Source of the DNA: Ditylenchus dipsaci | Lineage: Eukaryota; Nematoda; Chromadorea; Rhabditida; Anguinidae | Assembly (NCBI GenBank): GCA_004194705.1 | Contig: SADC01000031.1 | Location: 248,001-312,000, forward strand | Direction of reading: 5' to 3' | DNA: 64,000 nucleotides | Shown here: in pieces, positions 51,801 through 62,026 of the stretch | How positions within the stretch are numbered: the stretch's first letter is position 1 | Layout: each line of letters begins with the position of its first letter | Notes under the pieces: model-generated | Database searches by the model: none | What the model was told of the DNA's origin: nothing | Seen by the model: only the letters and a program-made list of their open reading frames with translations | Made by a program: the position numbers and the translations under genes

Positions 51801-54204
51801 ATGTCCTCCACTTATCACTCACTTATCCCCTAAAAATTAAAAAGCTGCAAAATATTTAGTAAAATAGAATTGAAAATTAAAATAAAGTAAATGTAAAATA
51901 AACTTGACCCTAAAGTAGAATAAGACAGTTTTTCGCCTTGGACACCCCCCTGTTGATTTTTTTGCTATTTGCTTTAGGCTCGGAAAAACATGTTTTTGGG
52001 TGCTTTTGCGAGAGCACCGGGTAAGGGAGTCTCCTCTACCAAATTGAACAAAAATCTCGTCAAAAACGGCCAGTTTAAAAAAGTTGTAACCTATAGAAAT
52101 AGTTGGAAATATTTAGATCACCCTGTAAATTATGTGTATTTAATGGCTCCTTCACGACGAAAGTGAAAATGTAAGTGTGTGAGTGTAAATGTAAAAGATT
52201 TTTGCACCGTGAAGATACCTTTTACACCTACATTTACATTTACACTTACATTTACCCCTTCACGATACGAATGTCAATGTGAATGAAAATGTAATTCAAG
52301 TATTTCCAGAGAATACTAAAAGTGCTTTATTTATGACGAGGAGTTCAATTCTGGTTAGAAAAACTTATAAAATTGGCATTTGGGTTAAAAAAACTGACTT
52401 TTGGAAATAAAAGTGAGGATAAGTCAAAAATTTTGATTTACATTGACATTCGTATCGTGAAGGCGTAAGTGTAAATGTAAGTGTAAGTGTAAATATTTTT
52501 TGTATTGTGAAGACCCCTTACATTTACACTTACAGTCGACTCTCGATTTAAGGACACCCCCAAAGTTCGTTCCCCAGCTGGGTCCGACACTTTTTTTAGC
52601 TCGATTTTGGAAGCTTTTTTAAAATTCTGTTTTGACAGTCTGGTCGCAAATATCGCAAGGATGTCGATTTTGCCGATTGTTTTTCAAAATCCAAAAACTT
52701 TTTCTTCTAAAAAAGCAAACCCTCGATTTAAGGACAGGGATTTTAGAAAAAGCCTGTCCTTAAATCGAGGTTTTGCTTTTTTAGAAGCAAAAGTTTCTGG
52801 ATTTTGAAAAACGATCGGCAAAATCCACATCCTTGCGATATTTACGACCAGACTGTCAAAACAGAATTTCAAAAAAGCTTCGAAAATCGAGCTAAAAAAG
52901 TGTCGGACCCAGCTGGGGAACGAACTTTTGGGGGTGTCCTTAAATCGAGAGTCGACTGTACATTTACACTTACGTCGTGAAAGAGCCATAAGTCGTAAGC
53001 CTTTAAGCACGTGGTATTCTTGAGTAGTAGGGATGGAGGATGGTCTATTCCGGGACGGGACGAAAATTTTGAAAAAAAATTTGGGACGGGAAAAAACCAT
53101 AAAAACTTCCGGGACGGAACAAGACGGGACGTCCCATCCCATTAACACGAAAAAGGCCGACTGTGAGAATTGTCTACCTGGGTTTTTTCAGACATGATGA
53201 GCATTAATATCATGAAATCAGATCTTGAACATAATTCCAATGCCCTTAAAAGCGCGTTTTTCTCGACGACTCATCAAGGTCAGGTATAGTTTTTTCAGGC
53301 TGGTGAGCAGTGAATTAATTCAGCTCAGCATTTTCCTTCATGCTCATAAGAAAGCTCTTTGTCTGTGCTCTCCAACGATATGTCGCTTGCCTACATACAA
53401 AAAAATAATTATGGATAAAAATTCGAAAGAATCAATAAAAGCCATTTTTAAAATTTACAATTTTACGAAAAGTACAGGGTGGGGACGTTAAGGGACGTCC
53501 CGTCCTGACCGCCATCCATCCCTACTGGGTGGCTTCTTTGGATGGGTGGGATGAGGTTTTAGCGGTGGTTATAACCGAGCAGCATCCATAATTTTTATTA
53601 GGCATGGTTTATCACACATTTTTTAAGATTAAAGAATTTTTATTATTAACAAGCTCAATTAATAAATTCCAAAAAAATTTCGTATATAAGGATCCTATCA
53701 GCGGGTGACTGCCACTTGCGACTGGATCAAAAATCAGACGCATAGTGAAGCTAAATGTTTGAACATTCGCAAGTCTCCATTGATTCCTGAACCTACACCT
53801 TCTACCATCTCCACTACTACTACAACCACCACGACTACAACTACCACTACACCCTCGACCACAACCACACCTCGACCACAACCACACCCTCGACCACAAT
53901 CACTGTGCCGACCTACCCAACTACACCTGACACTACCACCACTACAACTACCACCCAAAAGCCCCCATGTACTTCTACTCAGTATGCAAAAAAAGAGTTC
54001 AAAACAGTAGTCCAGGAACTGCGTTTTGAATTTCCAAATAGCGAAAATCATAAATTAATACACATGCGAAAAAGAATTTTTTTCTGTGAAATAAGTATTT
54101 GTTTTAAAAAAGATTATTATGCTTTTTATTGTCTTAAAACCAATAAAATTAATATGGTTGAAACAGAGAATCACAAGCTGATAAATCGAGTGAGCGCAGA
54201 TTGA
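48868..54204 (+). CDS. Serine protease-like protein 2 with Thr-rich C-terminal tail
   Basis: Exons 48868-49008, 50670-50842, 50896-51060, 51104-51221, 51446-51500, 51554-51626, 51680-51782 and 53691-54204. Exon 1 has a signal peptide and the same CGVSSSGI propeptide motif as protease 1. His57 (LTAAHC), Asp102 (GGDAALV) and Ser195 (NDSGGP) are present. However, Gly193 of the oxyanion hole is Asn, Cys191 is missing, and the exon 1/2 junction reads IKA|FLNG instead of Arg|Ile/Val, so normal tryptic activation is unlikely. The last exon adds a Pro/Thr mucin-like stalk. One base is missing in the G run at 50982-50985 and probably one C at 53870-53871; uncorrected, the last exon ends at 54010 (382 residues), corrected at 54204 (447). 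It may be a weak enzyme or pseudoprotease. Confidence 0.68.
49180..49836. repeat. Inverted-repeat element with GCAGGGCTCTCAT ends
   Basis: CAGGGCTCTCATATGTACTT at the left and ATGAGAGCCCTG at the right, with TACTTATTTATAAGATTTG repeats near each end. The middle carries a family A hairpin with CATGCCTTGGTCCCCC. A left-end relative is at 18,953-19,020. It is in the first intron of protease 2. Confidence 0.65.
49851..50037. repeat. MITE, CCGTATT..TCTAATTAGCG family
   Basis: CCGTATTTCTTCTAATTAGC on the left and the inverse AATTAGAGCAAATTCGG on the right. Confidence 0.6.
52144..52988. mobile_element. Harbinger-type MITE with TAA target duplication, carrying a nested pogo MITE
   Basis: TGGCTCCTTCACGACG and its inverse are flanked by TAA (52141-52143 and 52989-52991). 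The arms are built of repeated AAGTGTAAATGTAAGTG words in both orientations. It shares the TGGCTC.TTCACG end with 12233-12988. It sits in the last intron of protease 2. Confidence 0.68.
52531..52960. repeat. Pogo-type palindromic MITE nested in the Harbinger-type MITE
   Basis: ACAGTCGACTCTCGATTTAA and its inverse; the arms of about 200 bp pair nearly perfectly and share the AAAGTTCGTTCC word with 31076-31368. Confidence 0.8.
53026..53524. repeat. MITE with AGTAGGGATGGA ends
   Basis: AGTAGGGATGGA on the left pairs with TCCATCCCTACT on the right; GGGACGGGACG words appear near both ends. The interior matches 40,360-40,640. Confidence 0.6.
54142..54147 (+). terminator. Possible polyadenylation signal of protease 2
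   Basis: AATAAA lies 132 bases after the uncorrected stop but inside the frame-corrected tail, so it speaks slightly for the shorter form. Confidence 0.35.
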
Positions 54205-54399
54205 TATGAGATTGAAAATGGGTCATATTTCGCTCTCTTACATCTCTTTAAGTGGAGTGTCTGGTTTTTGAATTTTAAGTTTTAAAAGCTGTTGTAGCAG
54301 TTTGGCTGATGTTTTTTGACTAAAACATTTTTGGCGATATAAAATATTGCAACTTATTTACTAGGGTGGGGGGGGCCGGTCTAGGGGGTTTTGTGGGGT

Positions 54400-56440
54400 T
54401 GATGGCGCATTTTTCAGTCATTTAGAAATCATGTTTAAATGACTCCTAAGTAATTTTTGTATGCTTAAAACAATAGAAAAGTTATTTTCTGACTTTTTTC
54501 CACACGAAAAATAGATTTTTTGAAAATTTTTTTGACTAAAATGTGACTTTTTGCCTTGGGGAACCAAGATTAATTACCGTATTTCCTCTAATACAGCCTC
54601 CGGGGATTTATTTTTTGACTACCTTATAGAGGAGTGGGAGGGGGGTGAGGTGGTGGTACTTTAATAAGGGGAGGGACATTATTTTTTAACTCCGGATTTG
54701 CTGACTTTGTTAATAACAAAATTCGTATTCTGCAATAACTTTGTTATTAACAAAGTTATTGTAGATAATAGATTCTGTTGATAACAAAGTTCATTATTAA
54801 TAATAACTTTATTATTAATAAAGTCTATTATATACAATAACTTTGTTAATAACATCAATTTTAGGGGGGGTGGTTCTATTAGAGGCGAGGGCTCTACTTT
54901 TCAACTATCTTCTAGAAGGAGGCTCTATTAAGAGGCGCATCTCTAACCTAACAAGCCGGGGACGCACGGGCTTGAGGGCTTGGGTTGAGATGCGCACACC
55001 CACATACCTTAGACACAATTCACTCGAAAGTGACTCTGGATGCATGAAAAAGCATGCATACCAGGGGCCTATCCCACTTATTGAAGATTGGAAAGTGGAA
55101 AATGGAAAGTCTTTTCTGTCCCACTATTTGAAAATTGGAAAATGGAAAGTGGAAAATTGGAAAATTTTATATGGAAAAATGATGACTACGAATTTTTGGA
55201 AAATTGAAAATTTTTTAAGTAAGACATAAAACCATTCTATCTTACCTAAAATCATGCTCTGACCACAGTTGGTTAATGCCAAAATAGTGATTTCACTAGC
55301 CACAACACCTGTAATGGGGTAGATACTTATTCTGAGGGGCATTTGCCTCCAAATCCCGAAAATATCAGTTTTTGCATGGGGTTGTAAACCATGATTTCTT
55401 ACCCAAATTTTACGCTGAACATTTGACAATACCAAAACTGTAATTTTGGTGACTCAAACTATGATACCTTGGGAATGTACCCATGGTTTAGGTGGATATC
55501 CAGCTGGATGGCCTAAAATGAAATTTTAGTCAAATTTTTTTACGTTTTTCATGCTCCAAACCCTGTTTTCTGGACTAATTCTGACATGCTGAATATGGTT
55601 TAATAGTGATCAAATACCTTTTTCTAGAGTATTTCTTGACTTTTGGCAAAACCAAGTTTTGAGTTCCCCTAATACTGAAAAAACCGAGAAAACGGCATTT
55701 TACCACTATCAAACCATCTTCAGCGTGCCCGAATTAGTCCAGAAAACAGGTTTTGGAACATGAAAAACGTAAAAAAAATGTTGATCATTTTTTTACGGTG
55801 GACCACTCGAAAATTCAGGAGTCTATACGTGTCAACGATTTATTATTAATACTAGTTTTGGTCAATTATGTATTTGTACCCTGATTACTGGGATCGTGGC
55901 ACAGAGAAAATGACTCAATTCGACTTTTCATGTAAAAATTATTTTATGGAAAATTTTCCATTTTCCACGGAAAATCGGGAAATTTGAAGTGGAAAATGGA
56001 AAGTGGAAAATATTTTAGTGAGACAGAAAATTGGAAATTTTCCACTTTTCTATTTTCCATTTCCATTTTTGTTTGGTAAGACACAAACTTTCCATTTTCC
56101 ACTTTCCACTTTCCATTTTCCAATTTTCCATGAAAATTTTCGAATGTTCAATTAGTGGGATAGGCCCCAGAGCTTCTTCATGCGGTAGGCCCCAATTAAC
56201 GAAACTTTGTTCAAATTCCATCTTTTTAGGGTATACAGTTACCCCTTCAGGTTAGATTGCCTTGGAGGACCAAGGCAAAAAGTCCAATTTTGGCCAATTT
56301 TTTTTTTAAAAATTCATTTTTTGTGTGAAAAATGTCAGAAAACAATATTTTTCATTGTTTTAAGCATCTAAAAATTACTTAGGAGTCATTTAAACATGAT
56401 TTACAAATAAGTGAAAAATGCGCGAAACCGCCCGAAGGAA
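54400..56440. repeat. Large nested foldback region
   Basis: Outer arms at about 54,405-54,560 and 56,255-56,430 are inverted (GCGCATTTTTCA, AATGACTCCTAAGTAATTTT, TTTTTGCCTTGG). Inside are a left end CCGTATTTCCTCTAATACAG (54,577), a run of AACAAAGTTATT/AATAACTTT repeats (54,700-54,860), family B fragments (54,930-55,065), GGAAAATGGAAAGTGG simple repeats (55,080-55,165 and inverse 55,930-56,130), and a family A palindrome (55,530-55,790). No gene. Confidence 0.6.
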
Positions 56441-56639
56441 CTTTTCTGTCTCTGATTAAAGGCCATGGGCTTATATGTTTCAACCCATCCAGACACATGC
56501 GCTTATATTAGAAGGTGGGCTTATATTTTTCCACCTTACATATTTTTTAGAAGTTTTTAATTTTCGTGAGCCAAGTGCGTCAAAATAACTTTTCTATTTA
56601 ATCTCTTGTTGCTCTTTCTATGCAAATGTGGCTCTGTTC

Positions 56640-57381
56640 CACCGCGTCTCAGCAATTATTAACGACTCGAATGATTCAGTTGACTTAAAGGAAATGCGAG
56701 ACGCTAACAAAAATTTGGATCGACAAAGAGCCATTGAAGCCAGGAGCCATTGCTGACGACAGGGCATGAAAAAATTCAGGTAACGGTCTGCCTCACTGTC
56801 ACTGCAGGCGAAAAAGAGCTGCTTTCGTGCGTTTTTGTCAATCGTGAACGTCCCTTCCAAAGATTGTGGAAGAGTTTAAAAAACAGGATCATCATCAACT
56901 GACATCTCTCTATTTGGATGGACGTATCTACGACAGAAGACTACTTGCGCAAGGGAATCAAGGGTGGTGGATTTTTCGCCAAAAAATGACTGTTAGTGTT
57001 GGATGCTTTTGCAGCTCACAGCGTGCAGCGTGAAGACAACAGCTGTATTGAAAGAGTTAGGTCTGGTGGCCGCGTGAATTCCAGGAGGATGTACAAAGTT
57101 CATTCAAGTAGGCATTAATTAAATCAGTCTTTCCTTATAGCTGCTGAACATTTTATCATTAGGTGCCTGATGTATGCTGGGACAAGCGGTTCAAGGGACA
57201 CGCGAGAGATTTCTACACAACATGGATGTCAAATGACGCTGAGAAAGAGCATACGCCAGCAGTAAACCCTAAAGCTCCTCCATTGCATGTGGTTCTGAGG
57301 TGGATTTATTATGCATGGAAGGAAATTTCAAGAGAAAAGATTGTGAAGTCTTTTAAAGAATTGCTTTTTTGGATAAATTGA
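56640..57381 (+). pseudogene. Pogo/Tigger-type DDE transposase fossil
   Basis: The plus strand reads LLVLDAFAAHSVQRE-like sequence near 56,995, then IPGGCTKFIQ, a GTAGGC..CATTAG intron-like gap (57,109-57,161), and VPDVCWDKRFKGHARDFY followed by WIYYAWKEISREKIVKSFK. This is the familiar C-terminal half of pogo/Tigger transposases (LD.F.AH, PGGCT, DVCWNKPFK, W...AW). Stops and a frame change upstream show it is dead, and the DNA-binding half is missing. It may be a relative of the source of the pogo-type MITEs in this window. Confidence 0.62.
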
Positions 57382-58157
57382 TTTTCAGCTTTTTTTCTAT
57401 TTGAAGCGTGTGCTATCACAACTCCAACTAATGGTTCTGGTGACTGCCGAATTTCTTGCTTGAAATCAAGCGGACGTATTGGAATAAAAAGAACTAGACT
57501 TTCCAATTTCAATAAAAGAGGCATATCGAAAAATTTTCCGCAAATAGACGGGATTTCGCCTCAAATATTAGTAATTTGAGAGACTTATGTTTTGCTTCTT
57601 CACAAGACCCTATCTTAAAGTCTTCTATCAATTTTTTCGGTGGTTCCGAGCCACTTAACAATAAGGAGCACAATTATTGCATGTATTAACATTGTTCTCT
57701 CAGTATTTTATTTTATTCGTGGACTCAGCTCACCTTTCTCAGGGTCTTTTCACCTTGCTTTTTTAGTCAATGCACTTTTGGCGTATTTTTTCCGTGTCTT
57801 TCAGACACATGTCACAGATTTTGAGAAGATCTCAGGAGCCATTCCGAGGATGTCCAACAATCGTGGAATGCGCGTATTGCATGGCTTGTTTTTTTTAATT
57901 CCCCTGACCAGTGAACCTGACAGTCAAACATATATGTTTCTACAGTGATGAGTGATATACGATAAATCCTACAGTTAATTCGGTGAGTCTCATTCTGAGT
58001 CAGAATATGTGGGTGGTTATTCTAAGTCATTTCGTAAAAACATATTTCACGCGAAAAGATATTATTTAAACACCCCAACAAAAAAATATTTAGAGACGTA
58101 TTATATGGTATGTTAAACAATGATCACAGATAAAAAAATTACAGATTTTGTTCCAAA
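57382..58157. other. Intergenic stretch without recognised gene
   Basis: It holds one open frame at 57,640-57,948 (plus) with two hydrophobic runs, but no family match, splice partner or upstream signal supports it. Confidence 0.4.
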
Positions 58158-58611
58158 ATGTCATTTACTACACATTTTACATATTTGTTTGTTATTATTC
58201 TTATCTGTTTATTTTCTATTAGCGAAAACTGCAAAGTGCTAGTTGGGGTGCAGTCTCAAACTAATACTCCTTTTAAATTCAAAATAATGATACCATCAGT
58301 AAATGCTGAAACTGAGGAAGTCTTCTTTCCAGTACGCAGTCAGAAGAATGTTTTAGTAATTTAATTTAAAAATCATTTTAAATTTAAACTTCTTTTAACA
58401 AATTCAGGTGGATGGTGACAACTGCATGTCGAAACAATGGACTTTCATAACCCAGAAACAGGATGAAGCTGGAAATTGGGTAGTCGCTAATCAACAAAAT
58501 GCTAAATTAGATGGCATGGGGGAAATTCTGGTACATATTGCGGATGGACTTTTTCCTAAAATAGGAAAGCGACTAGGAGTCGCTTGTTCTGAAAGTATTA
58601 TTTGTGGTTGA
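58158..58611 (+). CDS. Small secreted Cys-containing protein, 131 residues
   Basis: Two exons (58158-58349 and 58408-58611) joined by a 58-nt phase-0 intron (GTTTTA..TTCAG). The first 24 or so residues are a signal peptide with a hydrophobic core (FVIILICLF). The mature part is about 107 residues with four Cys (ENCKVL, GDNCMSKQW, GVACSESIICG), suggesting two disulphides. The pattern ..NC.K.W.., LDGMGE and ..R.GV.C resembles, from memory and weakly, small secreted proteins of nematodes; I give no function. AATAAA at 58672 follows. It stands alone between repeat blocks. Confidence 0.7.
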
Positions 58612-58671
58612 ACAAAATTGTGATCAAAGATGCTATACGTCTTATAAAATTATTTAAACATGACTTGTTGT

Positions 58672-58677
58672 AATAAA
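58672..58677 (+). terminator. Polyadenylation signal of the small secreted protein gene
   Basis: AATAAA lies 61 bases after the stop. Confidence 0.55.
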
Positions 58678-59109
58678 TTAATTTAAGTAAATTTTCAAGC
58701 AGAAAACAAGAATTTGAAAAATTGAGATTAAATTAGTATTCGAATGGAGTTGAGTTGAGTCGTATAAATTGAACCTGAGACCCCACCCCTACTCATCTGA
58801 ATCTGACCCAAAAAGGTAGGGGGTTACAAAATGTCCTACTCTGACTTTCTGTGAGCCATAACCTTTTGTAGAGACTATATAAAGCTAAATAGACGATACG
58901 TAAAAATGATACGTAAAAAATTTTATCTGAGTTTTTGAAGCAATATTTACTCAGTCAATAGCTCATTTGGTAGCTCTAAACCTCAACTATATGATGTCAG
59001 AAGCTATATGAGCAACTGAAAAATAAAAAACTGCACCAACTGAATAATTTTGGGAGAACAGTAAAAAGCGAGGATTCTGTTTCGCTGATTCTTAGTGAGT
59101 AGTCTGCTT

Positions 59110-59260
59110 TAGCATGCGCAAACAGCCTCCTCATGGTGTATGCGCCTTAAGACCCAAATCACTCGATAGTGACTCTGGAAAATCATGCATACCAGAGTTT
59201 ATTTATGCGGTAGGCCCTAGTATTCAAAACTATGTTCAACATTTTCTTTTTTGTTCAAAA
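59110..59260. repeat. Family B fragment
   Basis: GACCCAAATCACTCGATAGT, GCATACCAGAGTTTATTTAT and CAAAACTATGTTCAACAT match 6,825-6,925. Confidence 0.55.
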
Positions 59261-59457
59261 TTGGTCTTTTCGGTCCATTTCCATCCAAATACACTCCTAA
59301 ATTCCTTAAAAATAGTCAAAATGGGTGATTTTGACTAATTAAACAATGTTGTTTATGAAACCTACTGTGTTCAATTATATCTTCATCCTCTTGTCATTTA
59401 ATGATAAAAACCGTTAAGTTCAATAGTATGTCTGATTATGCAAAACTTATCGGAATA

Positions 59458-60532
59458 CAGGGTGGGCCAATTTTTTCGACCACATTTGTTTTGGCCATAA
59501 CTTTTGAAATTTGCGGTCTTTTTTTTCGACTGACCATTTATTCGAAAGCTCTTTCTTTGCCATTTCGTTTAAAAAAAAGAACGCGTCGATGTCATTAAAA
59601 ATCACCGACATATGGCTGTTTTTTGTGAAGGCATCGATTTTTGACTGTTTATCTATCACTTTCATAGCTTCATACACTTTCATCGAAGACAATTCTGAAG
59701 CACATTTTTATTCGTAACAAATCATAACATCCAAAAGAACACAATGAAAAATACTCAATTAACATTTGCAAAAGTTTGCTCCACACTTCTGCCACCAACT
59801 GCAATGCACCGGTTGAGACGCTGTTCATAGGCTTGAACTGATCGGTCAATCATCTGCTGAGGCAAATCTCGAAAGGCATTTCGAATTCTTCTCGTCAGTT
59901 TATCCAAGGGAGTCAAGTCCGGAGAATATGGCGGCCAAGAAAGATTCGGAGAACCACGACCCATCCACCTGTTCGGAAAAACTGCTGTGAGATAGTTGCG
60001 CACAGCTAGAGACCAATGAGGCGGGGCTCCATCCTGAACGACAAAGCATTTGGTACACAATAACTTTTAACCTGTAATCTACCTGCATAAATACAAACCG
60101 CCTAAAATTTGGCCACTGCTGAAGTTCAGGAACCACTTGATCTTGAAGGAGGCGGAGATATGAAGTGCCATTGATATTCCCCTGGATGAAGACAGGTCCG
60201 ATGACTCTCGCGCGACCAAGTAAAGCAAAGACCGTGACGCGAGGAGAATGGAGAGGAACTGCTTCAAACCAGTGCGGATTTTCATCGTCATAATAGCGGA
60301 AATTGTGTCGATTCACCCCACCCTTGAGATGAAAATGTGCTTCGTCACAAAAAACCAAGTTGTCGAGGAAGGACAGCCATATGTCGGTGATTTTTAATGA
60401 CATCCACGCGTTCTTTTTTTAAACGAAATGGCAAAGAAAGAGCTTTCGAATAAATGGTCAGTCGAAAAAAAGACCGCAAATTTCAAAAGTTATGGCCAAA
60501 ACAAATGTGGTCGAAAAAATTGGCCCACCCTG
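59458..60532 (-). mobile_element. Tc1/mariner-superfamily element with about 160-bp inverted ends
   Basis: CAGGGTGGGCCAATTTTTTC at both ends, inverted, flanked by TA (59456-59457, 60533-60534). The long inverted ends are nearly identical, so the copy is probably young. They also contain the start of the transposase frame. Confidence 0.85.
59755..60403 (-). CDS. Tc1/mariner-type DDE transposase, N-terminally truncated, one intron
   Basis: Two exons, 60403-60083 and 60033-59755, separated by a 49-nt GT..CAG intron, give an open frame of 199 residues. Catalytic Asp residues lie in FCDEAHFHL, QDGAPPHW and PPYSPDLTPLD. The helix-turn-helix DNA-binding domain expected before the first Asp is missing: the start Met lies in the right inverted end, so an internal deletion joined the end to the catalytic domain. 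Without the DNA-binding part it is unlikely to transpose on its own. Confidence 0.75.
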
Positions 60533-60594
60533 TACATTTAAAAATCTAAAACAAACAAAATCTACTGAAATTTAAAAAAAAATCTGAACATTTA

Positions 60595-60725
60595 GCCACC
60601 AAACTGCCACCGGTGTGTTCTGCCACCCACCGCCACCGCCACCAATGTGTTTGCCACCCACCGCCACCGGTGGCCACCAAAAAAACCCCCACCACCGGTG
60701 GATCCACCGGTGGATTTACCACACT
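60595..60725. repeat. CCACCGGTGG low-complexity repeat
   Basis: Repeated CCACCGCCACC and the self-complementary CCACCGGTGG. No coding pattern. Confidence 0.55.
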
Positions 60726-60744
60726 GATTACCATCTCTGAAAAT

Positions 60745-61800
60745 GGCACTAATCTAAAAAACGGTTACATGACACTTCTTTCCCGGACATTTCTTTCCCG
60801 ACACTTCTTTCCCGGACATTTCTTTCCCGGACTTTTCTTTCCCGACACTTCTGTCCCATTTCCAAATTTCCTATAATTTACACATTATGCGAAATTTAAT
60901 TTTGAGAGCTGCAACATCTAAGGAATTATGAACCAGAATGTTTCATTGCGTGTGCAACAACGTTGTAATAACAAACCAGGAAAGCGCCAGCCGCATCCGC
61001 GTCATGTCTACACACCGAAGTCTCGTCCGAAAGGTCTGTTTAAAGCTTATCTCATTATAACAGCTTTATTAAACACCACCTGGTTATCACTACATAAGTA
61101 CCACTGCTTGAGTACAACCGCCTCGGTGCCCTCGCTTAAATACCCCTACTAGGCATCCCCCACTTGGGTACCATCGACCTGGATACCCTCTCTTGGCTCT
61201 ATGTAAATTCATCTACAGGTAAATTCATCTACAGGTAAATTCATCTACACATAAATTCATCTACAGGTAAATTCATCTACAGGTAAATTCATCTACAAGG
61301 TTCAAATCCCTGTGGAGGTAATCCATTTTATCAGAAAGTTCAAAACCGATAGAAACACTTTTCAAGGACACTCATTTGGCCTCCATAGGTGGAAACCGTG
61401 TGTTAAAGACATTTTCACAGTCTTTTTACAAACGGAGGCAAGCCAAACTTAGTTGCAGGGTATGCCTAATTTTGCCTACCCAAATCCCGAAATCCGAGGT
61501 GGGTACCTTTGGATACCTGGACATCAAGCGATTACAACTGACAACAAGTTCCAGAGCAGGTTCAATAGATGCCCGGAAAAAGCTACTATTTCGATAAACA
61601 AAAGCCATGACTGAAACAAACTAAATATAATATAGTTAGCTTACTCAATACGATAAAACAGAGCAAAAAAAATTCATGCAACAATTTCAAACTTATAAGA
61701 AAATTTGGAAATGGCACAGAAGTGTCGGGAAAGAAAAGTCCAGGAAAGAACTGTCCGGGACAGAAATGTCGGGAAAGAAGTGACCGGTTTCCAAAAAAAC
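60745..61800. repeat. Foldback with TTCTTTCCCGGACA tandem arms
   Basis: 60,775-60,860 holds about six TTCTTTCCCGACAC-type units; 61,715-61,790 holds the inverse (GTCGGGAAAGAA units). The enclosed kilobase contains the 16-bp tandem repeat. Confidence 0.6.
61204..61300. repeat. 16-bp tandem repeat, about six copies
   Basis: The unit is AGGTAAATTCATCTAC, with one variant copy (ACACATAAATTCATCT). The lack of unique spacers rules out a CRISPR-like array. Confidence 0.85.
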
Positions 61801-61967
61801 ATCACATTTCTAGACACCATGAAATAATACCTTAAATTTATTAAATCTTTCAAAGATTTGCATAACTTGTTGTCAAACACGAGATCAAACCATTTAGAAT
61901 ATTTTTTAGCAAAACAAATTAATCGTTTTGTTTTCGTGTTTGATGGTTTCGAATAACAAATTTTCGG

Positions 61968-61974
61968 TATAAAA
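61968..61974 (+). promoter_or_regulatory. TATA box of the secreted Leu/Asp-rich protein gene
   Basis: TATAAAA lies 59 bases before ATG 62027. Transcription from about 30 bases downstream would exclude the ATG at 61982 and favour 62027. Confidence 0.5.
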
Positions 61975-62026
61975 GAGCCAAATGAAAACCAAAAGCATCA
62001 ACCACAAAGTTTTTCCAATATCTAAA

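Noticed and set aside
53734..54051. Minus-strand frame with poly-Val and Gly/Arg-rich sequence
   Set aside because: It is the antisense shadow of the Thr/Pro-coding repeat of protease 2.
57640..57948. Possible two-helix membrane protein
   Set aside because: Open only by chance length. No conserved motif, splice partner or promoter signal.
61204..61300. CRISPR-like array
   Set aside because: Repeats are directly adjacent with no unique spacers, and the genome is eukaryotic.
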